Positions 53,024 through 62,600 of a stretch of DNA of 64,000 nucleotides are shown one piece after another. The notes below the pieces were generated by a model. It saw only the letters and a program-made list of their open reading frames with translations. It was not told the DNA's origin and did no database searches. The DNA comes from Methanococcoides alaskense. Lineage in GTDB: Archaea; Halobacteriota; Methanosarcinia; Methanosarcinales; Methanosarcinaceae. Where the stretch lies: assembly GCF_031454185.1 (NCBI RefSeq), contig NZ_JAVDQI010000001.1, positions 558,001 through 622,000 of the forward strand. The letters run 5' to 3'. The position numbers and the translations under genes were made by a program. The stretch's first letter is position 1; each line of letters opens with the position of its first letter.

Positions 53024-53070
53024 CAGAGAGCATACCGTAGTAGTCCCAAAAAAGCACTACGACGGCTTTA
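53024..53070 (+). pseudogene. Fragment of a second HIT gene
   Basis: CAGAGAGCATACCGTAGTAG and the following bases match 52416-52462 of the HIT gene with about 4 mismatches in 47. In the HIT frame it encodes EHTVVVPKKHYDGF against GHTVVVPKKHYDSF, so most changes are silent or mild. It is a piece of a related HIT gene left at a recombination junction, 17 bases from the end of the PLD-helicase gene. Confidence 0.85.
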
Positions 53071-53086
53071 GCCCAACTTAGCCCTA

Positions 53087-56011
53087 TTAACTGCTTGGTG
53101 CTGTAATATAATCATAAATCGAATCTTCAACAGGGTGATTCATCCTATATTTTACTTTTACAACTGAAACATTTTTATTATTGTCATCAACCAGATTAGT
53201 TTGTTCGAAACTTTCATCAATTGGGGTCACATCACCCATATAGTAGAAATCATTACTTTCGCCATTGCTTTTTTTGATGAATAAAGGCAATCTAAGACCC
53301 TTTCTGTAATTTCTAATAGTAGCAACATCTTTGCTATCCAGTTTTCTTCCAGATTTAGACATCCATTCAAATTCAGAATTATTGACAAAACCATCTTCAT
53401 ATTTCGTAGTACTCGAAATATCCTCTTCTTTGTGATAGTTCACAAATATTGGACAATTTGTCTTCTGAGGACTAATAAGATAACCTCCAACATTTTGTGC
53501 CAAAGGATTCTTATCCCAATTCAGAATTCTAAAAACATCTTTTCGGGAATATTTCTGATACAATAGGAAGCCATCAACATATTTATTTTTGTCAAAATTT
53601 CGATTATAAATTGTTTCGGAATAGTCCAGCATATCATTTAGAAAACGCAAGAAAGTCTCATTTTTGAGTAAATCTATAAATTCATTATTAAATGTGATCA
53701 CTTCATTTGCATAAGAAATGATGTTTAAATCATATTTTTCACTTACACTCACTAGTTTTCTATTATGATTTTCAGTTACAAATTCAAAATTGATATTTTT
53801 GATAGACGATTCTATTGTTTCATCAGGAAGCGAAATTCCATATTTATCAAAAATAATTGCTTTAAATTCTTCCTTTAACAGAATTTTTTGAGAAATCAGT
53901 TTTTTGAGAATAACAACTTCTTCGACTCTTTTTGTGTTTGCGATCTCATTTGAGAATAATTCGAGTAATTTGACTTCATTTTTAGAGAGCTTGTCTTGTA
54001 ATGATTCCTCTTGACTTGATACAAAATTAAAATAGGATTTTAAATATTTTGCATATAATTGTGGATCACGAGAACCATGTTCTACAAAGTCCATCATCAT
54101 AGGAATACTACCTATCTTGAATTTTAAAAGCTCGTAATCTTTTACAAGATCTTTTTTGAGATGTAAATTCGCTTTGTCAATTGCTGTAAAAATCCTCTCA
54201 TGCGTAATTTTATCAAAATTGATAGTTGAAGCACCCGGAATTAAACTGCTTCCACTTAACATCAATTTACGCAATGTATCCTTGTTGTAAGTAGTGTCCC
54301 CATATAATGCAATTGGGACTAAGTAACTATTATTGTAATTGCCTATGAAATCAATTACAGTAAGATATTCTTTGTCATTAGCTTTACGCAATCCTCTTCC
54401 TAATTGCTGTACGAAAATGATGGCTGATGCTGTTGGTCTCAGCATAATAATTTGATTTACTTTTGGAATATCTACGCCTTCATTGAAGATATCAACAGTA
54501 AAAATATAATCTAATTTTTCAGAAGGATCATAACTTTCCAATCTGTTTATTGCATTAATTCGCTCTTCCTCACTATTTTTGCCAGATAATGAAATTGTCT
54601 TGTATCCCCTTGTATTAAATGCATCAGACAGTCCCTGACTTTCATCAACCCTGCTACAAAAAATAAGTCCTCTCACACAGCCATTATCACAGCCATAAAA
54701 TTCAGCGTTTTCAATTATTCTATCCACACGTTCTTTAGCTGTTAATAAAGAGAAAGCAGCATCCTCATCTAAGACTTGACCATCTACCGTAACATCAGTC
54801 ACACCAAAATAATGAAAATTCGATAACATTTTTTCTTCTAAAGCTCTATGCAAACGTATTTCGTATGCAATGGTGTGTTCAAATTGAGAAAAGATATCAA
54901 AGCCATCTGTCCTTTCAGGAGTAGCAGTCATACCCAACAAAAACTTTGGTTTAAAATAATTGAGGATTTTTTGATAACTTTTTGCCCCTGCTCGATGAGT
55001 TTCGTCTATAACTATATAATCAAAATGACTTTCATTAAACTGCCTTAAATGTTCATCACGAGAAATAGTTTGAATTGTTGAAAAAATAAAATCTGCATTA
55101 ATTTCTCTTTCATTTCCTGAGTAAAGACCCATGCTTCGACTGTCGCCAAAAATTTTTTCGAAGCTTTTCATCGCATTTTCTGCAATATTTCTTCGATGAA
55201 CTACAAATAAAAACTTTTTCGGATTATATGCTTTTACATCAAATGCAGAAAGATATGTTTTTCCAGTTCCTGTTGCAGAAATTAATAAAGCTTTATCTTT
55301 ATTGTTTGACCTTAAATCTTTCAAGTTTTCCAATGCTTCCTTTTGCATTGAATTGGGAGTTATTGAATCATTGTGGTGAGATTCGATGCTTTTTCTTGAA
55401 CTTGAAATGAATTTCTTATTCAAATTATAATCTAACGCATAGGATTCAATGAATTCATCATCTACCAATACAGCATTTTCAAATTCATTTCTAAATTCAT
55501 TGATGGAATCAACTATCAATTTTGAATCAGGAGTAGCTGAAATTTTTAAATTCCATTCTTTATTTGAGCATAATGCATTAGCTGTAAGATTACTACTGCC
55601 AATAATTAAGTTATATCTATTGCTTTTTCTGAATAGATATCCCTTTGCATGAAAATCACAGTCTACTGCTATCTTTAAGTCAATGTTTTTAAATTTTGAC
55701 AAAGCCCTTAATGCTTCTGGCTGAGTGAAATATTGATATTGGGATACCAATATTTTTCCATTAATTCCAGCATTTTCAAGTTCTTGGAATGAATTAATTA
55801 GACTAGTTACACCACTTTTTGTTGCAAATGCTACAGAAAACCAAAATTCGTCACAATTTTTTAGTTCCCTAGTTATTGTCTTTAATACTTTTTTCCCATT
55901 ATCAGTATCATTTACTAATAACTCTGGAAGATACTCTTTTTTTGAAGTAAAGGACTGATCAATAAAACCAGTTTTCAAGCTATCTAATAAAGATTCAGAA
56001 AATTCATCCAT
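53087..56011 (-). CDS. PLD-DEAD/DEAH helicase-DUF3427 protein
   Basis: 974 residues. The N-terminal phospholipase D-like nuclease domain has DFHAKGYLF (H-x-K) and LIIGSSNLTANAL (about 115-148). The SF2 helicase has Walker A ISATGTGKT (about 244), VIDETHRAG (DEAH-like DETH, about 335), ATPERTD and QQLGRGLRKAND (about 537). A C-terminal DUF3427-type domain with DUF-typical segments (VGGYLISP, NRNFDKNKYVDGF) follows. The whole is typical of prokaryotic defence islands. It starts 1 nt after the NUDIX gene stop and carries an SD within that gene's end. Confidence 0.92.
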   Translation of the reverse strand: MDEFSESLLDSLKTGFIDQSFTSKKEYLPELLVNDTDNGKKVLKTITRELKNCDEFWFSVAFATKSGVTSLINSFQELENAGINGKILVSQYQYFTQPEALRALSKFKNIDLKIAVDCDFHAKGYLFRKSNRYNLIIGSSNLTANALCSNKEWNLKISATPDSKLIVDSINEFRNEFENAVLVDDEFIESYALDYNLNKKFISSSRKSIESHHNDSITPNSMQKEALENLKDLRSNNKDKALLISATGTGKTYLSAFDVKAYNPKKFLFVVHRRNIAENAMKSFEKIFGDSRSMGLYSGNEREINADFIFSTIQTISRDEHLRQFNESHFDYIVIDETHRAGAKSYQKILNYFKPKFLLGMTATPERTDGFDIFSQFEHTIAYEIRLHRALEEKMLSNFHYFGVTDVTVDGQVLDEDAAFSLLTAKERVDRIIENAEFYGCDNGCVRGLIFCSRVDESQGLSDAFNTRGYKTISLSGKNSEEERINAINRLESYDPSEKLDYIFTVDIFNEGVDIPKVNQIIMLRPTASAIIFVQQLGRGLRKANDKEYLTVIDFIGNYNNSYLVPIALYGDTTYNKDTLRKLMLSGSSLIPGASTINFDKITHERIFTAIDKANLHLKKDLVKDYELLKFKIGSIPMMMDFVEHGSRDPQLYAKYLKSYFNFVSSQEESLQDKLSKNEVKLLELFSNEIANTKRVEEVVILKKLISQKILLKEEFKAIIFDKYGISLPDETIESSIKNINFEFVTENHNRKLVSVSEKYDLNIISYANEVITFNNEFIDLLKNETFLRFLNDMLDYSETIYNRNFDKNKYVDGFLLYQKYSRKDVFRILNWDKNPLAQNVGGYLISPQKTNCPIFVNYHKEEDISSTTKYEDGFVNNSEFEWMSKSGRKLDSKDVATIRNYRKGLRLPLFIKKSNGESNDFYYMGDVTPIDESFEQTNLVDDNNKNVSVVKVKYRMNHPVEDSIYDYITAPSS

Positions 56012-56012
56012 T

Positions 56013-56408
56013 TTAATATTCCTTCATTAATTTTGAAATAATTGGTAAATCTGCTTCAGCCCAATCCAAAGTTGATAAATTTTCTGGATTTAACCACTTA
56101 AACGCAATATGTTCTTTCAGGTTCAATGTTGAATTTAAAGCAGTGCAAATGAAACTGTGCATAGTGATACTAAAATCAGGATACTGATGATTTACAGTTA
56201 GAAATTCTCTCCCTATTTCTATATTTAGATCGAGTTCCTCTAATAATTCACGTTCTAATGCTTGTTCCCTAGTTTCATTAGGTTCTATTTTTCCACCTGG
56301 GAATTCATATTTTAAAGAAATGTAATCGTACTTCCCATGATTTCTTTGAACACATAGAACTTTATCATCATCCATGATTATTGCTGCAACTACGTCATAG
56401 TGTTTCAT
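56013..56408 (-). CDS. NUDIX hydrolase (MutT-like)
   Basis: 131 residues. The Nudix box GGKIEPNETREQALERELLEELDL (residues 38-61, G-x5-E-x7-REUxEExGU type with D in the last Gly position) is intact. It hydrolyses nucleoside diphosphates linked to another moiety, typically (d)NTPs in this subgroup. It is cotranscribed with the PLD-helicase and separated from it by a single base. Such pairing suggests a nucleotide-related role in the same pathway. Confidence 0.9.
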   Translation of the reverse strand: MKHYDVVAAIIMDDDKVLCVQRNHGKYDYISLKYEFPGGKIEPNETREQALERELLEELDLNIEIGREFLTVNHQYPDFSITMHSFICTALNSTLNLKEHIAFKWLNPENLSTLDWAEADLPIISKLMKEY

Positions 56409-56489
56409 TTGTTTTATACATCCCTGAAAATATGATAACTGAAATAATTAATAAACCTTTTTAAAATTGTCGGGATGATTTCCTGTGCC

Positions 56490-56732
56490 TCAATTAGAAT
56501 ACATGCTGATAAAATAACATATAATAGAATTATCAAAAAATAATAAAATCGTCCCGCCCAACTCATTAACAAAACTATATAGTCCTAAAATTGTCCATTT
56601 AATATGATTGTGTACTCGTTCACATTCACTCCCATGTGAATGATCTTCATCGGACCTATCATTTTCAATGTTCTTGTTTCGCAGGTGCATACCTACTTGT
56701 TTTTCAGTATCTAATGCTATTGATGTTTTCAA
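56490..56732 (-). CDS. Possible His-rich short ORF coupled to hypF
   Basis: 80 codons beginning TTG, which overlaps the hypF stop as TTGA. The first ~45 residues look like protein and contain a metal-binding-like DEDHSHGSECERVHNH. The C-terminal part is AT-rich and hydrophobic, and may be non-coding drift. It could be a nickel-handling peptide, or a truncated gene broken at the island junction. No family recognised. Confidence 0.35.
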   Translation of the reverse strand: MKTSIALDTEKQVGMHLRNKNIENDRSDEDHSHGSECERVHNHIKWTILGLYSFVNELGGTILLFFDNSIICYFISMYSN

Positions 56733-59005
56733 GAAATTCTTTCAGAGGACCCTGCAACCACCACTTGTCCCAAAGATACCCCGCCATCGCCACAGGGAAT
56801 TTTCTTATGTGTAATAAATTCAAACCCGGCATCTTTAACAACTTCACTGATCCGGCCTGTTATGTGTTCGTTGTATGCAACTCCGCCACTGAGTCCTATA
56901 ACATCAATGTTCCTTTTTTTAGCAGATGAGATGGCAAGTTCTGCAACCCCGAATGCAAGTGTATCTTCTATAGAATATGCCAGATCACAGACTGCGTATG
57001 TATCGGTCCTTTCGTATAGATCGTACAACAAACTGGTAGTATCAAGCACGCCTCGTTTACACTTAACAGGCAGATCTACGTTATGTAAACTCTTTTTTGC
57101 AACTGATTCCAGCTTCATTGCAGGCTCACCCTGGTAACTGCGATAATGTGAGACACCAAGAAGTGCTGCTGCACTATCAAGCACCCGCGCGGCACTACTC
57201 GTTCTAGCCAGGTTTATACCTTTTTCCAGTTGGTCCAATGCAATGTTACGTTCTGGTTCGCCATGCTTAAAATAAAGAGGCAAGTCCCTCAATTCTTTCG
57301 GCTCAAGAACATCATGCAGCATTCCCAGAAGCATACGCGAAGGATATGTTGCAGCCACATCCCCCCCAGGCATTGGCTGCTCCATAAGATGGGCAGTTCT
57401 TTCATAACCGGAATAAGTGGCTTCAAGGATCTCTCCACCCCATATTGTTCCATTTTCCCCGTAACCTGCACCGTCAAGAGCAATTCCAATGATCCTTGAA
57501 TCAACCGGCAAAAGGTTATCCACCATTAGAGAGACGATATGTGCATAATGATGTTGCACGAAAACCGTGTCATCCCCACCTGTTTCCTGTGCGAACCGCG
57601 TGGTATTGAATTCCGGATGCAGATCACAACCCCATAAGCCAGGCTCAATTTTTGTCAATTGTCCTAAGTTCAAAACAACCTGCTTATGGTACTGAGCGGT
57701 CTCAAAGTGCCTTGTGTTCCCAATATATTGGGAAATATATGCATTGTTCTTCTTTGCCAGGGTAACAGTAGTATTTAGTTCGGGACCCACACCTATCGCC
57801 GGCTCTATTGGGAACGGAAGTTCTATCCTCTCAGGTACAAAACCCCGCGATCGTCTTATAAAGGCCATTCTACCATTAACGGACCTGATCACCGTGTCAT
57901 CGGTCCTGTTCCTGATAGCATAGTTATGAAGAAGATAATGATCTGCGATCCTTTCGAGATGTGACAATGCCTCCCCATTATCGGTCACCATTGGAAGACC
58001 TGGAAGATTTGCAGATGTCATTACGTAAACATCCGTATCACTATTATCGAACAGAAGGTGGTGTGTGCCTGAGTAAGGTAGCATTACCCCTATATTGTGC
58101 AGATCAGGAGTTATGTGACACGATAGTGAAAGATCATCACTTTTATCCAGGACAACTATTGGACGCTGCCTGCTGAGCAATAAGGAACTTTCATCTGCAC
58201 TGATACTGGCAAAAGAACATACCGTTCCAACATCTTTTGCCATCACCGCAAAAGGCTGTGCAGGACGATCAAGAGAATTCCTGAGCTTTAGGACCGCACT
58301 GTCTGAATTAGCATCACACACAAGATGGAATCCACCATATCCTTTGACTGCAACAATTGATCCATCATCTATGAGTTCAGAACATTTGATAATAGCATCA
58401 TGTCCGGATGCAAGGACATCACCGCTTCCATTAGTAAATGAAAGGACAGGACCACAATTTGGACAACAAGTGGCCTGTGCATGAAATCGTCTGTCAGAAG
58501 GTATCTTGTAGTCAAGACCGCATTCCGGGCACAGTGGGAATTCAAGCATACTGGTATTTTCCCTATCAAAAGGAAGAGAACTTACCAGAGAATATCTCGG
58601 ACCACAGTTCGTACAGGATGTAAAAGGGTAATGATAGTGCCTGTCTTTGCTATTATACATGTCCTGCAGGCAATCGGAACAGATCGCAGTGTCAGGCGGG
58701 ATGATGGAGTTGGTAGTTTCATCCTGTTCACTGTTAAGTATCGAGAAATCAGAAAAACCTGATACAGGAAAAACCTTCGTTCTTATTTGGTCGATCTGTG
58801 ATAGCGTTGGCTTCTTAAAATAAAGATTGTGGAGGAAACGCTCGAGCTCCTCTTTCTCTCCTTCTGCAACTATCTCTACTTCATTACCTGCATTTTTTAC
58901 ATAACCGCAGAGTCCGTTCTCTATTGCGACATTATATACGAATGGGCGAAAGCCAACACCCTGAACTACCCCGCTAACATTGATCTTTCTGCATTGAGTT
59001 TGCAT
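56729..59005 (-). CDS. hypF: Hydrogenase maturation carbamoyltransferase HypF
   Basis: 758 residues. Domains in order: an acylphosphatase-like N-terminus (VSGVVQGVGFRPFVYNVA), two zinc fingers (CSDCLQDMY...CTNCGPR and CPECGLDY...CPNCGP), a YrdC-like domain (about 195-380) and a Kae1-like C-terminal domain with the metal site VQHHYAHIVSLM (about 483) and GVGPELNTT. HypF makes the carbamoyl group for the cyanide ligands of the NiFe site. It lies 64 nt after the maturation protease gene. Confidence 0.97.
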   Translation of the reverse strand: MQTQCRKINVSGVVQGVGFRPFVYNVAIENGLCGYVKNAGNEVEIVAEGEKEELERFLHNLYFKKPTLSQIDQIRTKVFPVSGFSDFSILNSEQDETTNSIIPPDTAICSDCLQDMYNSKDRHYHYPFTSCTNCGPRYSLVSSLPFDRENTSMLEFPLCPECGLDYKIPSDRRFHAQATCCPNCGPVLSFTNGSGDVLASGHDAIIKCSELIDDGSIVAVKGYGGFHLVCDANSDSAVLKLRNSLDRPAQPFAVMAKDVGTVCSFASISADESSLLLSRQRPIVVLDKSDDLSLSCHITPDLHNIGVMLPYSGTHHLLFDNSDTDVYVMTSANLPGLPMVTDNGEALSHLERIADHYLLHNYAIRNRTDDTVIRSVNGRMAFIRRSRGFVPERIELPFPIEPAIGVGPELNTTVTLAKKNNAYISQYIGNTRHFETAQYHKQVVLNLGQLTKIEPGLWGCDLHPEFNTTRFAQETGGDDTVFVQHHYAHIVSLMVDNLLPVDSRIIGIALDGAGYGENGTIWGGEILEATYSGYERTAHLMEQPMPGGDVAATYPSRMLLGMLHDVLEPKELRDLPLYFKHGEPERNIALDQLEKGINLARTSSAARVLDSAAALLGVSHYRSYQGEPAMKLESVAKKSLHNVDLPVKCKRGVLDTTSLLYDLYERTDTYAVCDLAYSIEDTLAFGVAELAISSAKKRNIDVIGLSGGVAYNEHITGRISEVVKDAGFEFITHKKIPCGDGGVSLGQVVVAGSSERIS

Positions 59006-59068
59006 CTTTAATGTACCTGGTTCAAGATAATATAAGATCTCGGGGAAAGTAGACTCAGTGTTTTAGCC

Positions 59069-59563
59069 TTAAGATGTTCCTACCATTTCCTCAATAATAT
59101 ACGGAATCACCCGCTCCACTGCATCAAGAACCTCCGAACTAAGGTCCATTGATAGCTCCTCCTTTACCTCGCCGATCTCGATCCCAAAAACGATGATCTC
59201 AGGAAGGTCCTGAACATGTTTCCCAATGGACAGGATATCAGATATACTGATATCATGAGCGGAAAAAATTCCAACATCTTCATGGTCTTTATTCAAAAGG
59301 TCCTCAAGTTCGAAACGAAGAATTGAACCTCTTTTCGTACTTCCACTGCCAACCATTGAATCAACAATAATTACCTTATCAACATCTTCCAGCAGGTTCA
59401 GGATATCCAGGCCACATACACCAGCATCCAGTATATCAATATCCTCCGGAATACCGGCCCCCATTTTTTCGAGAGCCTCGACAACCCGAACTCCAACACC
59501 ATCGTCCCCCATTAGAATATTCCCACATCCGATTATGCGAAGAGACGGATCAAATTCAGACAT
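59069..59563 (-). CDS. Hydrogenase maturation endopeptidase
   Basis: 164 residues of the HyaD/HycI/FrhD family. It has GCGNILMGDDGVGVRVVEAL (quoted in part), the Ni-sensing residues Glu/Asp in this block, and DAGVCGLDILNLL plus AHDISISD. The protease removes the C-terminal tail of the large subunit after nickel insertion. It lies 46 nt behind the large-subunit gene, whose DPCITCAVH is followed by a 16-residue tail as expected. Confidence 0.93.
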   Translation of the reverse strand: MSEFDPSLRIIGCGNILMGDDGVGVRVVEALEKMGAGIPEDIDILDAGVCGLDILNLLEDVDKVIIVDSMVGSGSTKRGSILRFELEDLLNKDHEDVGIFSAHDISISDILSIGKHVQDLPEIIVFGIEIGEVKEELSMDLSSEVLDAVERVIPYIIEEMVGTS

Positions 59564-59609
59564 TTCGGCCTCCGATGTATATTCTGATCATATGATGAAA
59601 TATAATATC

Positions 59610-61397
59610 TCACAACAGCCTGAATGTACCGGGAGGGTTCTTCCCAGTTAGGTCTATGGTGTGGACAGCACATGTGATACAGGGATCATAAGACCTTCCC
59701 ACATGTAAAATACCGGTAGGATTGCTGAAATCAACTCCCAGCCAGTTATCGACCGCAGATATCCTGCATCCTACCAGTGCCTGTTCAAGAGGACCCGGCA
59801 CCCCTTCATTGTCCCTGGGACTCAGGTTCCAGGTACTCGGTGTAACTATCTGGTAATTGGCAACTTTTGAATCATCATCTGTTATGAGCCAATGTCCCAG
59901 TGCACCCCGGGGAGCTTCACAAAGACCCATTCCCCTGGAATCCCTAGACGTTGACATAACAATATCCACCCGGAATCTTCCATTCGGATCAAGGTCTGTT
60001 GTTATCCATTTGATCATTTCATTGGTAATAATGAACAATTCCTGCATGCGTGCTATCATTCTGGTAAAACAATTGAAAGGAGAATATCCGTTTTCCCGGA
60101 ACATTTGTACAAGACCCGTGACAAGTGGCTCTTTCATAATAAGCAGGCGGGATAACGGGCCCACCTCGCAGGGAATCCCATCATAACGCGGAGCTTTGGC
60201 CCAGGTATATTTCTCCTCAGAGAAATTCTGATAATTGATCCGGTCAGGATCAGTGAATGGTTCGGTAGTCCCCTCATAAGGATGCTTGTAACCATCGTAA
60301 TCGTCATAGAAAGCATGTTTAACGCTTTCTGTGACCTTATTTGAATCAAATTTATGGAACTCTAAAGAGCTGCTCATAAAACCGGACGTCTGGAAACGTT
60401 CACCTGAAGGGCTTGTCGGGTCATAGCCCTCATGGTCCACATTATAGAAACCACCATATGAAAGAAAGCTTACTTTTGAAAGGTCACTATAACCACCCAT
60501 TTTATCGTGCTTGAAACTGATCGGAAGTCCTAGTAATCTTTCACCTATAAGTTCCGAACCGAATGCAGAATAGAGCTCTACATCTCCCCAGCCATTTAAG
60601 CGCGAAAGATCATTCGTCTGAAGTGAGTTTTCAATTAGGTCATTAAGGTGTTCAATAAGGAAATCAACAGCTTTCTTTGGGGAAGACGCTTTATAAGTGT
60701 TCTCAACCCAGTCCTCAAAAGGCATCCGTATTGCATTGGTGTTTAAGAAATCGACCACCTCAGACATGATCGATGACAGAGTTTTAATGTCCGAAGCTGT
60801 TGGATTGTTTGTAACTCCTCCGGGATACATAACGGTCTGATGAGGCATTTTACCACCGATCACAGCACCGGCATCGTGTAGTCTTTTCTTCATCGGTATA
60901 ACACCAACATAAGAACTACCCGGAGGAATAACCTCTCCACCGATCTTATAGCTGATCGGGGCAAATCGTCCCAGCAGTTCTTTCCATACCGAACCTCCCA
61001 GGTCACCAAAAGTGGAAAGCACATCACCATAAGCGGGATTTGCAAGGTCCGGACCCCATAGAATATAGAAATGAAGTAAATGGTTTGAGATCGTGTTCAG
61101 GCCATGATTGATGTTCCTTGCAACAAGTGCATCCTTTGGAACAGACTGGGCAACACCAAATAGCTCATCAAGTGCATTAACTGCAGATATCGAGTGTGCA
61201 ACCGGGCATACACCACAGATCCTCTGTGAAAGGAGAATTGAATCCCTCGGGTCCTGACCACGATATATACGCTCAAAGCCCCTGAAGATCATGTTGGAAC
61301 TTCTGGCTTCCTTTATGATACCGTTCTCATCAACCTCAGTATCCAGCCTTAAGGGCCCTACCACCCTTGTAAGGGGGTCAACTGTTACGCGAACCAT
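59610..61397 (-). CDS. [NiFe] hydrogenase large subunit (Vht/Vho-like)
   Basis: 595 residues. It has the N-terminal L1 motif RICGVCPVAH and the C-terminal DPCITCAVH, which together give the four Ni/Fe cysteine ligands. The 16 residues after the final His (TIDLTGKNPPGTFRLL) are the precursor tail cut by the protease. Overall it resembles group 1 methanophenazine-reducing Vht/Vho large subunits. The start ATG overlaps the small-subunit stop (TAATG). No cytochrome b (vhtC) gene follows; protease and hypF do. Confidence 0.93.
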   Translation of the reverse strand: MVRVTVDPLTRVVGPLRLDTEVDENGIIKEARSSNMIFRGFERIYRGQDPRDSILLSQRICGVCPVAHSISAVNALDELFGVAQSVPKDALVARNINHGLNTISNHLLHFYILWGPDLANPAYGDVLSTFGDLGGSVWKELLGRFAPISYKIGGEVIPPGSSYVGVIPMKKRLHDAGAVIGGKMPHQTVMYPGGVTNNPTASDIKTLSSIMSEVVDFLNTNAIRMPFEDWVENTYKASSPKKAVDFLIEHLNDLIENSLQTNDLSRLNGWGDVELYSAFGSELIGERLLGLPISFKHDKMGGYSDLSKVSFLSYGGFYNVDHEGYDPTSPSGERFQTSGFMSSSLEFHKFDSNKVTESVKHAFYDDYDGYKHPYEGTTEPFTDPDRINYQNFSEEKYTWAKAPRYDGIPCEVGPLSRLLIMKEPLVTGLVQMFRENGYSPFNCFTRMIARMQELFIITNEMIKWITTDLDPNGRFRVDIVMSTSRDSRGMGLCEAPRGALGHWLITDDDSKVANYQIVTPSTWNLSPRDNEGVPGPLEQALVGCRISAVDNWLGVDFSNPTGILHVGRSYDPCITCAVHTIDLTGKNPPGTFRLL

Positions 61398-62461
61398 TAT
61401 CTATCAGCCTTTTTCTTTGTTTTCTTGCTTGAATACAGAGGTCTTGCATTATCAGGAAAATCCGGTTCAACACATGCTATACATGGAGAACCTGCCTGAA
61501 CACAGTAACTATGCCCGTCATTCCATTTACGCAGTGCACAGTCAGCATGTGCAAGGAAGGCCTGACATCCCATTTTCAACAGGCATTTTTCCCCACCAAC
61601 ACAACTGTCAAATTCCTTGTTTTTGAAGAATTCCTTTCGGGGACAGTCCTTATGGACGTTATGATCCGGCGGGAAGAACACCTTTGGCCTGCCAAATTCA
61701 TCCAGCACCTCAGGCAGGTCATCTGGTATCTTGATATTACCGGAGATAATTGCACTTAACGTAAACATTATCCAATCAGGATGAGGAGGACAACCAGGAA
61801 TATTGATCACAGGTTTATCTATTCCGAGAACCTTCAACATCCCTTTTGATGGGTCTTTCTTCGTGAACGCGACACCCCTATAGTCCAGAATATCAACTAT
61901 GTCGCTACTGGCTACATTGATACCTCCATATGCAGCACAGGTCCCCACAGCTATTATAAGGTCAGCATTCTGGGCTGCCTTTTTGAACATTTCTTTGCTG
62001 CTACGGTTTCCGGACATGAAATATTTTCCTGAACCTTCCGGACCATTTGCGATCGCACCTTCTACCATCAGAATATAATCGCCCCTTTCACTGATCTCAT
62101 CGAGCAGGATCTCTGAATTTAGTTCTGACGTATTGGCAGGCTCACCATCCACAAATAGCCCCTGATGTGCAAGGAATGCTTCATGCCGCTCCAGATCTAT
62201 GTTGAGTATCTCAAATGCTTTCAGTAGATCCGGATTGGCAGCATCCAATAGAGACTCAGAACAGCCAGTACATTGGGCTCCCTGTATCCACAGGACATGG
62301 GTCACAGGAAAATCAGTATCTCCCAGAGTATCGTTCTTATAGTTCTCCAGAAGCTTGAACCCCGCGCCCGCCCTTCTTGCTTTAAGGAACTTGTGCCAGT
62401 CCATCCTTAAGAAATCAAGATCATTGGCACTGCTACCTGAATTTTTACTTTCTTCGCTCAA
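61397..62461 (-). CDS. [NiFe] hydrogenase small subunit (Vht-like) with degenerate Tat signal
   Basis: 354 residues from a TTG at 62459-62461 (SD-like GAGATGATC). All Fe-S ligand motifs of group 1 small subunits are present: GAQCTGCSESLL, GTCAAYGG, IPGCPPHPDW, HKDCPRKEFF, CVGGEKCLLKMGC and CVQAGSPCIACVEPDFPD. Where VhtG-type proteins have a twin-arginine signal, this one has MDWHKFLKARRAGAGFK: the RRxFxK pair is replaced by Trp-His and no hydrophobic stretch follows. The C-terminal membrane anchor is also absent (it ends SSKKTKKKADR). The enzyme is therefore probably cytoplasmic. Confidence 0.92.
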   Translation of the reverse strand: MSEESKNSGSSANDLDFLRMDWHKFLKARRAGAGFKLLENYKNDTLGDTDFPVTHVLWIQGAQCTGCSESLLDAANPDLLKAFEILNIDLERHEAFLAHQGLFVDGEPANTSELNSEILLDEISERGDYILMVEGAIANGPEGSGKYFMSGNRSSKEMFKKAAQNADLIIAVGTCAAYGGINVASSDIVDILDYRGVAFTKKDPSKGMLKVLGIDKPVINIPGCPPHPDWIMFTLSAIISGNIKIPDDLPEVLDEFGRPKVFFPPDHNVHKDCPRKEFFKNKEFDSCVGGEKCLLKMGCQAFLAHADCALRKWNDGHSYCVQAGSPCIACVEPDFPDNARPLYSSKKTKKKADR

Positions 62462-62600
62462 GCGATCATCTCAATATGGATTATCGTTGAAATGGATCCG
62501 GATACCCCCACTAAAATTGATCGTTAGAACCCATCCCACTATTGTAGTTATTTTGCCTCCATACATAAATAGCAATCTACATGATTGGCAGCAGGCAACA

